Of a DNA stretch of 64,000 bases, positions 19,079 to 26,978 are shown piece by piece. The position numbers and the translations under genes are program-made. The DNA is from JACNKV01 sp964645915 (GTDB lineage Bacteria; Fidelibacterota; Marinisomatia; Marinisomatales; JACNKV01): NCBI GenBank assembly GCA_964645915.1, contig CAZYDH010000005.1, positions 1 through 64,000 of the forward strand, in the 5' to 3' direction. The stretch's first letter is position 1, and the number at the start of each line of letters is the position of its first letter. The notes below the pieces were generated by a model, which searched no databases, was not told the DNA's origin, and saw only the letters and a program-made list of their open reading frames with translations.

Positions 19079-20407
19079 ATGAAAACACTATTAACAAATT
19101 GTCGAATTATTAATCCTTTTGGTGAAATTCAATTTATTGATAACGGATATATTTTAATTGACGGTGAAACTATACAAGAGATAGGAAAAGGAACATATAA
19201 TAAGTCCGTTGATAGTCAAGTAAACTTACAAGGAAAAACGGTTTTGCCCGGTATGATCAACGCACATGCTCATTTGTACTCCGCATTGGCTATGGGAATG
19301 CCGTTTCCGAAGAATAATCCACAAAACTTTCCTGAAAAGCTTAAATACGTTTGGTGGATATTAGATCGTGCATTGGATAGAGACTCTACACGTGCATCGT
19401 TTGAATCAGGGCTATTAGATCATTTAAGACATGGTGTCACAACCGTAATCGATCATCATTCGAGTCAAAACTATATTTCAGGTTCATTAAAATTATTAGC
19501 TGATACCGCAAATAAATTTGGAATGAATATTTCCGGAGCTTTTGAAACTACCGATCGAAATGGACCGAAAGTATTTCAAGACAGTTTAGATGAGAATCTC
19601 CAATTCCACTATGATTATTACGAAAATAAATATGTGTGTCCTCTTATCGGGCTGCATGCATCATTCACGTTATCAGATTCATCTTTAAAGATCATTTCTG
19701 AACGTTTAAAGAATGAAGAAAAATGGGGAGTACATATTCATACATCAGAAGATATTTCAGACGAATTAGATGCAAAATACAAAGGATATTCGTCAGTTAT
19801 TCAAAGACTCGATTCATTTGATCTTTTAAACGAGAATAGTTTAGTAATCCATGGTGTTCATTATAAACCTGATGATGCTGAATTAATTAAAATGCGAGGA
19901 ACATCTCACGTGCACAATCCTTCATCAAATGCAAATAATCGTGTTGGAATGACCTCAATGGAACTTATCAATGAACTGCGATCAGGATTGGGAACTGACG
20001 GTATGCAAGGAAATCTTCTTGGAGAAGGGAAGGAAGGAACATTGATTCGCAGTAGTCATTCAAAAGGCGGTGATTCAACCGTAAATTACCTTGAGTTGTT
20101 ATTTAAAAATAATACTGAAATCGCATCCAAGTTGTTCGGACGAAAGATTGGAAAGTTAGATAAAGGTTATTCAGCTGATCTGTCTATTTATAATTATCAA
20201 CCACGTACACCATTGAATGAAAATAATTTTGGCGGACATCTATTATTTGGTTTGAATAAACCGTCAGATGTCATTACAAGAGGTGAGTTTAGAATACGTG
20301 ATGATCAATTACTGAATATTGATGAAACTATTTTACTTAATAATGCAGAAATACAAGCAAATGAATTGTGGAATAATATGAATAAAATAGAGAAGGAAAA
20401 CGTATAA
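19079..20407 (+). CDS. ssnA: SsnA-like amidohydrolase
   Basis: About 442 residues of the SsnA group (TrzA/AtzB-like amidohydrolases). Metal-site motifs are NAHAHLYSALAMG (HxH), a VHIHTSEDISDE segment, VIHGVH and the Asp of LGTDGMQGN. SsnA is encoded beside ygfK, ygfM and xdhD in E. coli and in anaerobic purine clusters, and has been linked to the later, ring-opening steps of urate breakdown; its exact reaction is not fixed. The start is taken as ATG at 19079, four bases after the upstream stop; GTG at 19067 in frame would overlap the upstream gene and add MNKS. No good ribosome site decides between them. Confidence 0.85.
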   Translation: MKTLLTNCRIINPFGEIQFIDNGYILIDGETIQEIGKGTYNKSVDSQVNLQGKTVLPGMINAHAHLYSALAMGMPFPKNNPQNFPEKLKYVWWILDRALDRDSTRASFESGLLDHLRHGVTTVIDHHSSQNYISGSLKLLADTANKFGMNISGAFETTDRNGPKVFQDSLDENLQFHYDYYENKYVCPLIGLHASFTLSDSSLKIISERLKNEEKWGVHIHTSEDISDELDAKYKGYSSVIQRLDSFDLLNENSLVIHGVHYKPDDAELIKMRGTSHVHNPSSNANNRVGMTSMELINELRSGLGTDGMQGNLLGEGKEGTLIRSSHSKGGDSTVNYLELLFKNNTEIASKLFGRKIGKLDKGYSADLSIYNYQPRTPLNENNFGGHLLFGLNKPSDVITRGEFRIRDDQLLNIDETILLNNAEIQANELWNNMNKIEKENV

Positions 20408-20447
20408 AAAATAAATGTTTATTGTATGATTATTTTATAAATTCCAT

Positions 20448-20538
20448 CGCTCTTTCTCAGCACTTATTCAAGATACTGAGGGGCGTTCCAAAAGATCGAA
20501 AAGCGAGCACATTCATTGACGTGCTAATGCTACGTCAA
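20448..20538 (+). promoter_or_regulatory. Possible structured leader before the carbamoyltransferase genes
   Basis: The 170-base space between ssnA and the first carbamoyltransferase gene can fold. CGCTCTTTC (20448-20456) pairs with GAAAAGCG (20498-20505) leaving one bulged base, around a small TCAG/CTGA hairpin (20457-20460/20476-20479). Then AGCAC (20506-20510)/GTGCT (20521-20525) competes with a 7-bp stem TTGACGT (20516-20522)/ACGTCAA (20532-20538), which is followed ~12 bases later by a T-run. Mutually exclusive stems suggest attenuation, or simply a terminator for the ssnA transcript. It matches no riboswitch that I recognise. A ribosome site AAGGAG (20565-20570) precedes the next ATG. 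Confidence 0.35.
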
Positions 20539-20577
20539 ATTATATTGATTTTTTAACAAACTATAAGGAGAAAACAG

Positions 20578-21531
20578 ATGAGAAGTTTCGCAGGAAGAGA
20601 TATTCTTTCTCTAAAAGACTTTGAGCGTCAAGAATTTTTTCGAGTGTTTGATGTTGCTGATCGTTTAAAACATTTTGCTGAAGATCGAACAAATACTGAC
20701 CTTTTAGACGGTAAGACTTTGGTTACCGCTTTTTATCAACCCAGTACTCGTACACGTCTAGCACACGAAGCAGCCATGCATCGTTTAGGTGGTCATGTAA
20801 CCGGTTTTTCGGATGCAAAAATGACCCGTGCAGGGGATTTTTATCAAGAAACAATTAAAGATACTGTTAAAATGCTTGAGTTCTACGGTGATGTTATTGT
20901 GATGAGACATTTCCAACAAGGAGCTCCACATGAAGCGGCTAAGTGGTCTTCTGTACCGATCATTAATGGTGGTGACGGCTGGGGTGAACATCCTACACAG
21001 ATCTTAACGGATCTATATACAGTTTACCGTGAAAAAGGACGAATTGACGGCTTAAAATGGTTAGCGGTTGGAGATATGAGAATGCGTACAATGCACTCAC
21101 TCGCCCATGGACTAACACAATTTGATTGCCCAATTACATTCGTATCGCCTCCGGATATGAGTATGACGGATGATTTCAAAGAAGACATTAAAAAATACAA
21201 CTTAAACTATAAAGAAGCAGAGCATGTTGAAGAAGCCATTGCAGATGCAGATGTTATATTGGTAGAACCGGTTGTACAACCTGACTATACTAAAGCCAGA
21301 GATGAGCGATCAGGTGATGTTGGTTTAACACCTTCGAACTATAAGATTACTCGTGAACTATTATCGACAAAAGCAAAATCAGATGCAATTTTATTGCATT
21401 CGCTTCCTCGCATGGATGAAATTCCTGCTGATGTTGATATTACTCGTTGGTCCAGATATTGGCAAGAAGCATTCAACGGTGTCGTAATGCGTATGGCTTT
21501 ATTAGCTCTGGTTCTTGGAACACAAGAATAG
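20578..21531 (+). CDS. ATCase-like carbamoyltransferase of altered specificity
   Basis: 317 residues with the aspartate/ornithine carbamoyltransferase fold. The carbamoyl-phosphate half is intact: STRTR (residues 56-60), VIVMRHFQQGAPHEAA, INGGDGWGEHPTQILTDLYT and HSLPR (most relatives have HPLPR). The substrate half differs from true ATCase. The 80s loop reads TRAGDFYQET (83-92) instead of the Lys-Lys-Gly-Glu type, and the aspartate-binding R-x-Q segment is replaced by VVQPD. The end, YWQEAFNGVVMRMALL, is ATCase-like. AAGGAG precedes ATG 20578. With carbamate kinase nearby and a hydantoinase in the cluster, it probably works in reverse, moving a ureido carbamoyl group to phosphate. A biosynthetic role in pyrimidine synthesis is unlikely. 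Confidence 0.75.
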   Translation: MRSFAGRDILSLKDFERQEFFRVFDVADRLKHFAEDRTNTDLLDGKTLVTAFYQPSTRTRLAHEAAMHRLGGHVTGFSDAKMTRAGDFYQETIKDTVKMLEFYGDVIVMRHFQQGAPHEAAKWSSVPIINGGDGWGEHPTQILTDLYTVYREKGRIDGLKWLAVGDMRMRTMHSLAHGLTQFDCPITFVSPPDMSMTDDFKEDIKKYNLNYKEAEHVEEAIADADVILVEPVVQPDYTKARDERSGDVGLTPSNYKITRELLSTKAKSDAILLHSLPRMDEIPADVDITRWSRYWQEAFNGVVMRMALLALVLGTQE

Positions 21532-21541
21532 GGAGGGTTAT

Positions 21542-22519
21542 ATGCAAACGTTTTTACGTGGTCGTGATATGATCACGACTCAAGAATGGACTCGTGAAGA
21601 GATCGATACCGTCATGGATGTTGCAATGGATCTAAAACGTAAACGTGCACTAGGAGAACCGCATGCATATTTACGTGATAAGGTTCTTGCGATGTTGTTC
21701 TTTTTCTCAAGTACGAGAACTCGGGCATCTTTTGAAGCAGGAATGGCACAATTAGGCGGACACGCGATGTTCTTAGATAGTAAGACAACACAAGTCTCTC
21801 ATGGTGACACTGCCAAAGAAATTGGTGACATCTTAGGAAGATATAATGACGGAATTGCTATTCGTCAGGTTGATTGGGGTCATGGAAACCAATACATCCG
21901 TTGGGTTGCAGAAGCAAGTCGTACACCTGTTCTAAACATGCAATGCGATGATTTTCATCCACACCAGATTCTTGCAGATCTTCAAACGATCAAAGAAAAA
22001 AAAGGTGATCCAAGAGGAAAAACGATTACTGTCAGCTGGGCATATGCTTCCAGTTATTCAAAACCACAGAGTGTTCCAAACAGTCTAATTCTTTTAATGA
22101 CAAGATATGGAATGAATGTCCGTCTTGTACATCCACCGGAGTTTAAACTTAAACAACAGTTTATCGATCAGGCAAAAGAGAATGCTAAAAAACATCATGG
22201 TAGTTTTGAAATGATGGATGATTTTGAAGCGGGTGTAAAAGACACGGATATTTGGTATGCCAAAAGTTGGGGACCAATGTTGACTACAACCGATCCTGCG
22301 GAAGATAAGCGGATAACCGAAAAATACAGTGACTGGATTGCCGATGAACGTAGACTTGCGATGGCAAAACCTGACGCAATTTATATGCATCCATTACCAG
22401 CAGATCGCAATATCGAAGTAACCGATGCTGTGTTAGACGGACCTAATTCTGTTGTCTTTGATCAGGCTGAAAACCGTTTACATGCTCAAAAAGCCGTCAT
22501 GGCTTTAACCATGAGCTGA
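21542..22519 (+). CDS. ygeW: Knotted carbamoyltransferase, YgeW-like
   Basis: 325 residues of the carbamoyltransferase family. STRTRASFEAGMAQLGGH binds carbamoyl phosphate, followed by VSHGDTAKEI and FHPHQILADLQTI. The segment VSWAYASSYSKPQSVPNS, with its proline-rich loop after the central strand, marks the knotted group (YgeW, AOTCase, SOTCase) rather than plain OTCase. YAKSWGPM and MHPLPADRN follow. ATG 21542 is chosen because GGGAGG lies just before it; an in-frame TTG at 21515 would overlap the upstream gene. YgeW has been proposed to act on 2,3-diaminopropionate or a similar ureido amine in purine breakdown; I cannot assign the substrate here. Ten bases separate it from the ATCase-like gene, so the two are co-expressed. 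Confidence 0.8.
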   Translation: MQTFLRGRDMITTQEWTREEIDTVMDVAMDLKRKRALGEPHAYLRDKVLAMLFFFSSTRTRASFEAGMAQLGGHAMFLDSKTTQVSHGDTAKEIGDILGRYNDGIAIRQVDWGHGNQYIRWVAEASRTPVLNMQCDDFHPHQILADLQTIKEKKGDPRGKTITVSWAYASSYSKPQSVPNSLILLMTRYGMNVRLVHPPEFKLKQQFIDQAKENAKKHHGSFEMMDDFEAGVKDTDIWYAKSWGPMLTTTDPAEDKRITEKYSDWIADERRLAMAKPDAIYMHPLPADRNIEVTDAVLDGPNSVVFDQAENRLHAQKAVMALTMS

Positions 22520-22533
22520 TTTTTGTAAAAGAC

Positions 22534-22690
22534 AAAAGGGACACAAAGAATAACTTATTATTTGAATAATAGTTACTGCCAATCCTGTATTTATTCATGT
22601 GGTTGGTTTCGATTATTCAATTGTTTGTTCGTTATTTTCCTTTTATTCTTATTCTTGAAAAGAATTTTAAGTTTTCTTTGTGTCTCCTTT
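22534..22690 (+). promoter_or_regulatory. Multi-branched inverted-repeat structure in the intergenic region before carbamate kinase
   Basis: The 192 bases between the YgeW-like gene and arcC contain a long closing helix: 22534-22550 pairs with 22674-22690, with 11 perfect pairs (GACACAAAGAA) then a bulge and five more. Inside are a 10-bp hairpin with one bulge (22551-22575, loop TTGA), a CCAATCC/GGTTGG stem (22579-22585/22601-22606) and an ATTCTT/AAGAAT hairpin with an outer CTT/AAG (22648-22671). The right arm ends 21 bases before the ATG and next to the GGGAG ribosome site. It could be a cis-regulatory RNA, a processed RNA, or the remnant of a small transposable repeat. Confidence 0.45.
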
Positions 22691-22711
22691 ATCACATAGT
22701 AGGGAGATTTT

Positions 22712-23659
22712 ATGAACAATAAACTTGCTGTTATTGCCATTGGTGGTAACTCATTAATTCAAGATAAAGAACATCAAACTGTACGTGATCAATATATTGC
22801 TGCCCATGAAACATCTGAGCATATTGTCAATATGATCCGTGATGGTTGGGATATCGCAATTTCACACGGTAATGGACCTCAGGTAGGTTTTATCCTCCGT
22901 CGATCCGAATTAGCTTCAAAAGAACTTCACGAAGTTCCACTTGATGTTTGTGGTGCCGATAGTCAAGGTGCAATTGGATACGCACTTCAACAAAACCTTC
23001 ATAACGAATTTAAGCGATTCAATATGAAGAAACATGCGGTAACCGTTGTGACTCAAGTAGAAGTTTCAAAAGATGATCCTTCTTTCAATGAGCCTTCAAA
23101 ACCCATTGGGTCTTTTATGAACGAAGAAGAAGCTATCAGACGACAAAATAATAATGGATGGTCTGTTAAAGAAGATGCAGGCAGAGGATGGAGAAGAGTT
23201 GTAGCTTCTCCAAGACCTATCCGTATTGTTGAAGAACCCGCTGTAAAAGAACTATTAGACAACGGAGTGGTTGTGATTACCGTAGGTGGCGGTGGTATTC
23301 CGGTCATTGAAGATGAACAAGGGAATCTTAAAGGTGTACCAGCCGTAATTGATAAGGATTTTGCTTCTTCTCTATTAGCCAGTAATTTACGTGCAGAATT
23401 ATTTATTATGAGTACAGCCGTTGAAAAAGTTGCATTAAATTATGGTAAACCAAATCAAACTTGGTTAGATAAAATAACATTAGAAGATGCTAAAAGGTAC
23501 CTCGAAGAGGGAACCCATTTTGCTGAAGGAAGTATGGCTCCAAAAATTGAGGCAGCGATCCTGTTTTTAGAAAACGGTGGAAAGGAAGTGATTATCACTG
23601 ATCCAGTAAATCTAGAAAATGCACTTCACGGCAAAACTGGTACGCATATCAGTAATTAA
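22712..23659 (+). CDS. arcC: Carbamate kinase (ArcC/YqeA-like)
   Basis: 315 residues, usual length. It transfers phosphate from carbamoyl phosphate to ADP, giving ATP, ammonia and CO2. Family motifs are AVIAIGGNSLI at the N-terminus, ISHGNGPQVGFIL, PLDVCGADSQGAIGYALQQ, GRGWRRVVASPRP, VVITVGGGGIPV and AVIDKDFASSLLA, then FAEGSMAPKIEAA near the end. GGGAG precedes the ATG. Following two carbamoyltransferases, it completes the energy-yielding branch: ureido compound, carbamoyl phosphate, ATP. The same gene pairing (ygeW-yqeA) occurs in E. coli. Confidence 0.93.
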   Translation: MNNKLAVIAIGGNSLIQDKEHQTVRDQYIAAHETSEHIVNMIRDGWDIAISHGNGPQVGFILRRSELASKELHEVPLDVCGADSQGAIGYALQQNLHNEFKRFNMKKHAVTVVTQVEVSKDDPSFNEPSKPIGSFMNEEEAIRRQNNNGWSVKEDAGRGWRRVVASPRPIRIVEEPAVKELLDNGVVVITVGGGGIPVIEDEQGNLKGVPAVIDKDFASSLLASNLRAELFIMSTAVEKVALNYGKPNQTWLDKITLEDAKRYLEEGTHFAEGSMAPKIEAAILFLENGGKEVIITDPVNLENALHGKTGTHISN

Positions 23660-23676
23660 AACAAGAGTAGATCAAT

Positions 23677-24948
23677 ATGAAACATGTCATTGGATTAAAA
23701 TGTTTGATTTGTGATAAAATTTATCAAACCAATGAGATTGAATATGTATGTCCTGATCATGGGAACGAAGGCATTGTTGATGTCATCTATGATTATGATT
23801 ACATAAAATCGCATTTTCATCGTGATGATTTATTAAAATCAAATGACAACTCAATTTGGCGATATAAACCATTACTTCCTGTTGACCCTAATTCTGAAGT
23901 TCCTCCATTAACAATTGGATGGACTCCGTTATATAAAACAGATCAACTTGCATCATTGCTAAATCTGAAAAATCTATGGATTAAAGATGATGGCAGGTTA
24001 CCTACTGCTTCATTTAAAGATCGAGCTAGTGCGATTGCTCTTGTGAAAGCACGTGAAATAGGTGCAACAATTGTTATGACAGCAAGCACCGGAAATGCAG
24101 CTGCTGCTTTGAGTGGTCTATCGGCCAGTATGGGACAAAAGAACGTCATATTTGTTCCTGAGTCTGCTCCTAAAGCGAAGATTGCTCAATTATTAGTGTT
24201 TGGAGCTGAAGTTATGCTGGTAAAAGGTTCATATGATGATGCATTTGAACTTTGTCTAGAAGCCGAAAAAGAATATGGCTGGTATAACAGAAATACCGGA
24301 TATAATCCTTATATGAGTGAAGGTAAAAAGACTGCCAGTTACGAAATATGCGAGCAATTATCTTGGGATGCACCGGATATGATATTTGTAAGCGTAGGTG
24401 ATGGGTGTATTATCGGTGGATTACATAAAGGTCTAAAAGATCTTATGGAAATGGGTTGGATTGATAAAATGCCCCGAATTATTGGCGTTCAATCTGATGG
24501 AAGTGATTACATGTATCAAGCGTGGAAAAATAAAGAAAACGTTTTAACTAAATCAGCTATTCAAGCACACACCGCTGCAGACAGTATCAGTGCCGATTTA
24601 CCTAGAGACAGAATAAAAGCTATGAGTGCTGTAAAAGAAACCGATGGTTTTTATATTAGCGTTTCAGATGAAGAGATTTTAAAAGCTATTCCGATGATGG
24701 CTCGTGCAACAGGTGTCTTTGGTGAACCAGCAGGTGCAGCTTCATTAGCTGGGCTGGTAAAATCAATTGACTCTGGTCTGATAAATAAAAACGATAGAAT
24801 TGTTATCCTAAACACCGGAAATGGATTAAAAGACATCACCGGTGCAATGAGATCTGTAGAATTAGTAGGAACAACACCCACGTATGTTGAACCAACTATT
24901 GAAGATTTAAAGCAAAAATTAAATAAAACATTATCAATAATTAATTAA
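23677..24948 (+). CDS. Threonine synthase-like PLP enzyme with N-terminal zinc ribbon
   Basis: 423 residues. The N-terminus holds a short zinc-ribbon-like segment (CLICDKIYQTN...YVCPDHG, residues ~9-32), as in archaeal-type threonine synthases. The fold-type II PLP core follows: the PLP lysine in ASFKDRASAIAL (near residue 114), TASTGNAAAALSGL, the VSVGDGCIIGGLHKGL loop and AGAASLAG. It is true to threonine synthase in layout, but lies in a purine/ureido catabolic operon between carbamate kinase and another PLP gene. This suggests a role such as beta-elimination or ammonia release from a diaminopropionate- or serine-like intermediate instead. Plain threonine synthase remains possible. Confidence 0.75.
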   Translation: MKHVIGLKCLICDKIYQTNEIEYVCPDHGNEGIVDVIYDYDYIKSHFHRDDLLKSNDNSIWRYKPLLPVDPNSEVPPLTIGWTPLYKTDQLASLLNLKNLWIKDDGRLPTASFKDRASAIALVKAREIGATIVMTASTGNAAAALSGLSASMGQKNVIFVPESAPKAKIAQLLVFGAEVMLVKGSYDDAFELCLEAEKEYGWYNRNTGYNPYMSEGKKTASYEICEQLSWDAPDMIFVSVGDGCIIGGLHKGLKDLMEMGWIDKMPRIIGVQSDGSDYMYQAWKNKENVLTKSAIQAHTAADSISADLPRDRIKAMSAVKETDGFYISVSDEEILKAIPMMARATGVFGEPAGAASLAGLVKSIDSGLINKNDRIVILNTGNGLKDITGAMRSVELVGTTPTYVEPTIEDLKQKLNKTLSIIN

Positions 24949-24958
24949 AGGAAGAAAA

Positions 24959-26425
24959 ATGATTGATTTAACTATGAATGGAACCGCTTTAAAAAGGGCG
25001 GTCGATCTAGCAAGGGAACGAAATATTATCATCCCGACGTTTCAACAGCAAATTAATCCTGAGTTAGTCCCAATTTCTATTAAAAATAAACTATCAAATG
25101 TGGGTTTATGGGATGTCAATCCACTCAATCTATTCAGAATCACATGGAAAAATGAACCAAAATCATTTGGAGGTGTTTACGGTGGAGTGAATTACATTGA
25201 ATTTCCTAAAGAACTTACCGGTGTCGATGCTAAAATTGTAGCTCCTATCGGAAAATGGTTCCCAACAGGTGCACATAAAGTTGGAGCAGCTTTTGGGTGT
25301 TTAGTTCCTAGGTTAGTTACCGGACAATTTGATCCTTCAACACAAAAAGCTGTTTGGCCTTCAACCGGTAATTATTGCCGAGGAGGGGCTTACGATTCAA
25401 CGCTGTTAGGGTGTGAATCCATAGCAATCCTACCGGAAGAAATGAGTAAAGAACGATTCGAATGGTTATCATCTGTTGCTGGTGAGACAATCAAAACTCC
25501 CGGAAGTGAAAGTAATGTAAAAGAGATATTTGATAAATGTTGGGAACTTAGAGAATCCGGTGAAGATCTCGTTATTTTCAATCAATTTGATGAATTTGGA
25601 AATTATTTATGGCACTTCAATGTTACCGGTCGTGCGATCGCTGAAATATTAGAGCAGGTCATGGGACCAAATGATACATTCTGCGGATCTGTTTACACGA
25701 CGGGTTCCGCCGGAACGATCGGTAGTGGTGATTATCTAAAAACACTCTTCCCAAATAGTAAAATAGCTGCCAGTGAAGCATTACAATGTCCGACTTTATT
25801 GAATAATGGTTTTGGTGCACATAGGATAGAAGGAATTGGAGACAAACATATTCCATGGATCCATAATGTTAAAAATACTGATATGGTGATGGCAATTGAT
25901 GATGAAGCACCCGTATCAGTAATAAGATTATTTAACGAACCTGCCGGAAAAGAATATCTTAAAAAGCAGGGAGTAACTGACCAATTAATTGAAGCTCTTC
26001 CGTTATTAGGTATTTCTGGAGTAGCTAATTTATTATCTGCTATTAAATTTGCTAAATATTATGAATTGGGTGAAGGAGATGTTGTGAGCACCATTTTGAC
26101 TGATTCAATGGAAATGTATCAAAGTCGTCTAGACGAACTAAATGAAGAAAGAGGTGAATTTAGTGATCTTGATGCTTCGGCAGTTTATCATAAACATTTA
26201 GTTGGTACGACTATTGATTATGTTGAAGAATTAACATACGAAACAAGAAAACGTGTTCATAATCTCAAATATTATACTTGGGTTGAACAACAAGGAAAAA
26301 CGTATGAAGAAATTCAAGCTCAATGGTATAATAAGAACTACTGGTCTGATATGCATAATCAAATCGATGAGATGGACGAGTTAATTAACGATTTCAATGA
26401 GCAAACAGGTTTGCTGAAATCATAA
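24959..26425 (+). CDS. Fold-type II PLP-dependent enzyme, carbamoyltransferase-cluster associated
   Basis: 488 residues. The PLP lysine is likely in FPTGAHKVGAAFG (near residue 107). WPSTGNYCRGGAYDS is the substrate loop and VYTTGSAGTIGSGDYLK binds the cofactor phosphate, so it belongs with cysteine synthase/TrpB/lyase-type enzymes. It is longer than most (350-400 residues) because of a C-terminal extension rich in acidic and aromatic residues. AAGGAAG precedes the ATG and 10 bases separate it from the threonine-synthase-like gene. I recall related genes annotated only as PLP-dependent protein subunit beta in clusters with knotted carbamoyltransferases. It may act with the upstream PLP enzyme; no reaction can be read from sequence. 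Confidence 0.7.
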   Translation: MIDLTMNGTALKRAVDLARERNIIIPTFQQQINPELVPISIKNKLSNVGLWDVNPLNLFRITWKNEPKSFGGVYGGVNYIEFPKELTGVDAKIVAPIGKWFPTGAHKVGAAFGCLVPRLVTGQFDPSTQKAVWPSTGNYCRGGAYDSTLLGCESIAILPEEMSKERFEWLSSVAGETIKTPGSESNVKEIFDKCWELRESGEDLVIFNQFDEFGNYLWHFNVTGRAIAEILEQVMGPNDTFCGSVYTTGSAGTIGSGDYLKTLFPNSKIAASEALQCPTLLNNGFGAHRIEGIGDKHIPWIHNVKNTDMVMAIDDEAPVSVIRLFNEPAGKEYLKKQGVTDQLIEALPLLGISGVANLLSAIKFAKYYELGEGDVVSTILTDSMEMYQSRLDELNEERGEFSDLDASAVYHKHLVGTTIDYVEELTYETRKRVHNLKYYTWVEQQGKTYEEIQAQWYNKNYWSDMHNQIDEMDELINDFNEQTGLLKS

Positions 26426-26477
26426 TGATTTTAAACCAATTAATTGTGTAATTTAGGAATACTAAACATTCGAGCAG

Positions 26478-26978
26478 ATGAACATGCTCCATATTGAAAA
26501 TTCTGAATATTACACGATAAAATTTACAATAAATGGGAAGGAATTGGAAAAAACAGTTCCTTCCCATATGCGTTTATTAGATTTATTACGAGAGGAATTA
26601 TTATTAACCGGCTCTAAAGAAGTCTGTGGAGAAGGAGAGTGCGGTGCATGTACTATTTTACTGGATGAGAAAATAGTGAACTCTTGCTTAATTCTTGCTG
26701 TTGAAGTTTCCGGTTCAGAGATTATTACCATTGAGGGAGTATCCAAAGATGATTCATTGACCAAGCTCCAAGAAGAATTCCTTCAAAAGCATTCTGTTCA
26801 ATGCGGGTATTGTATTCCGGGTATGATCTTTTCAGGAGACCATACACTCCAAAATAATACATCACCATCTCGACAAGATATTCGAGATGACCTATCCGGC
26901 AACATGTGTAGATGTACCGGATATAAGAAAATAATCGATGCGATCGAATCAACTTCTAAAAGTGAACATTCATCGTGA
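26478..26978 (+). CDS. Xanthine dehydrogenase-family [2Fe-2S] subunit (set A, canonical)
   Basis: 166 residues carrying both clusters of the family. The N-terminal ferredoxin-like domain has CGEGECGAC and NSC (four Cys ligands); the C-terminal helical domain has QCGYCIPGM and MCRCTGY (four Cys). It passes electrons from the molybdenum centre to the FAD subunit encoded next, whose GTG start overlaps its stop. All ligands are present, in contrast to the paralogue at 33282. The likely molybdenum partner is encoded at 16792-19074. Confidence 0.9.
   Translation: MNMLHIENSEYYTIKFTINGKELEKTVPSHMRLLDLLREELLLTGSKEVCGEGECGACTILLDEKIVNSCLILAVEVSGSEIITIEGVSKDDSLTKLQEEFLQKHSVQCGYCIPGMIFSGDHTLQNNTSPSRQDIRDDLSGNMCRCTGYKKIIDAIESTSKSEHSS

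Noticed and set aside
20448..20538. Known purine (guanine/adenine) riboswitch
   Set aside because: The conserved joining segments and the two kissing loops of the purine aptamer are not present; kept only as an unassigned structured leader.
21515..21541. Upstream TTG start for the YgeW-like gene
   Set aside because: GGGAGG directly before ATG 21542 decides for the shorter form, and the family N-terminus fits it.
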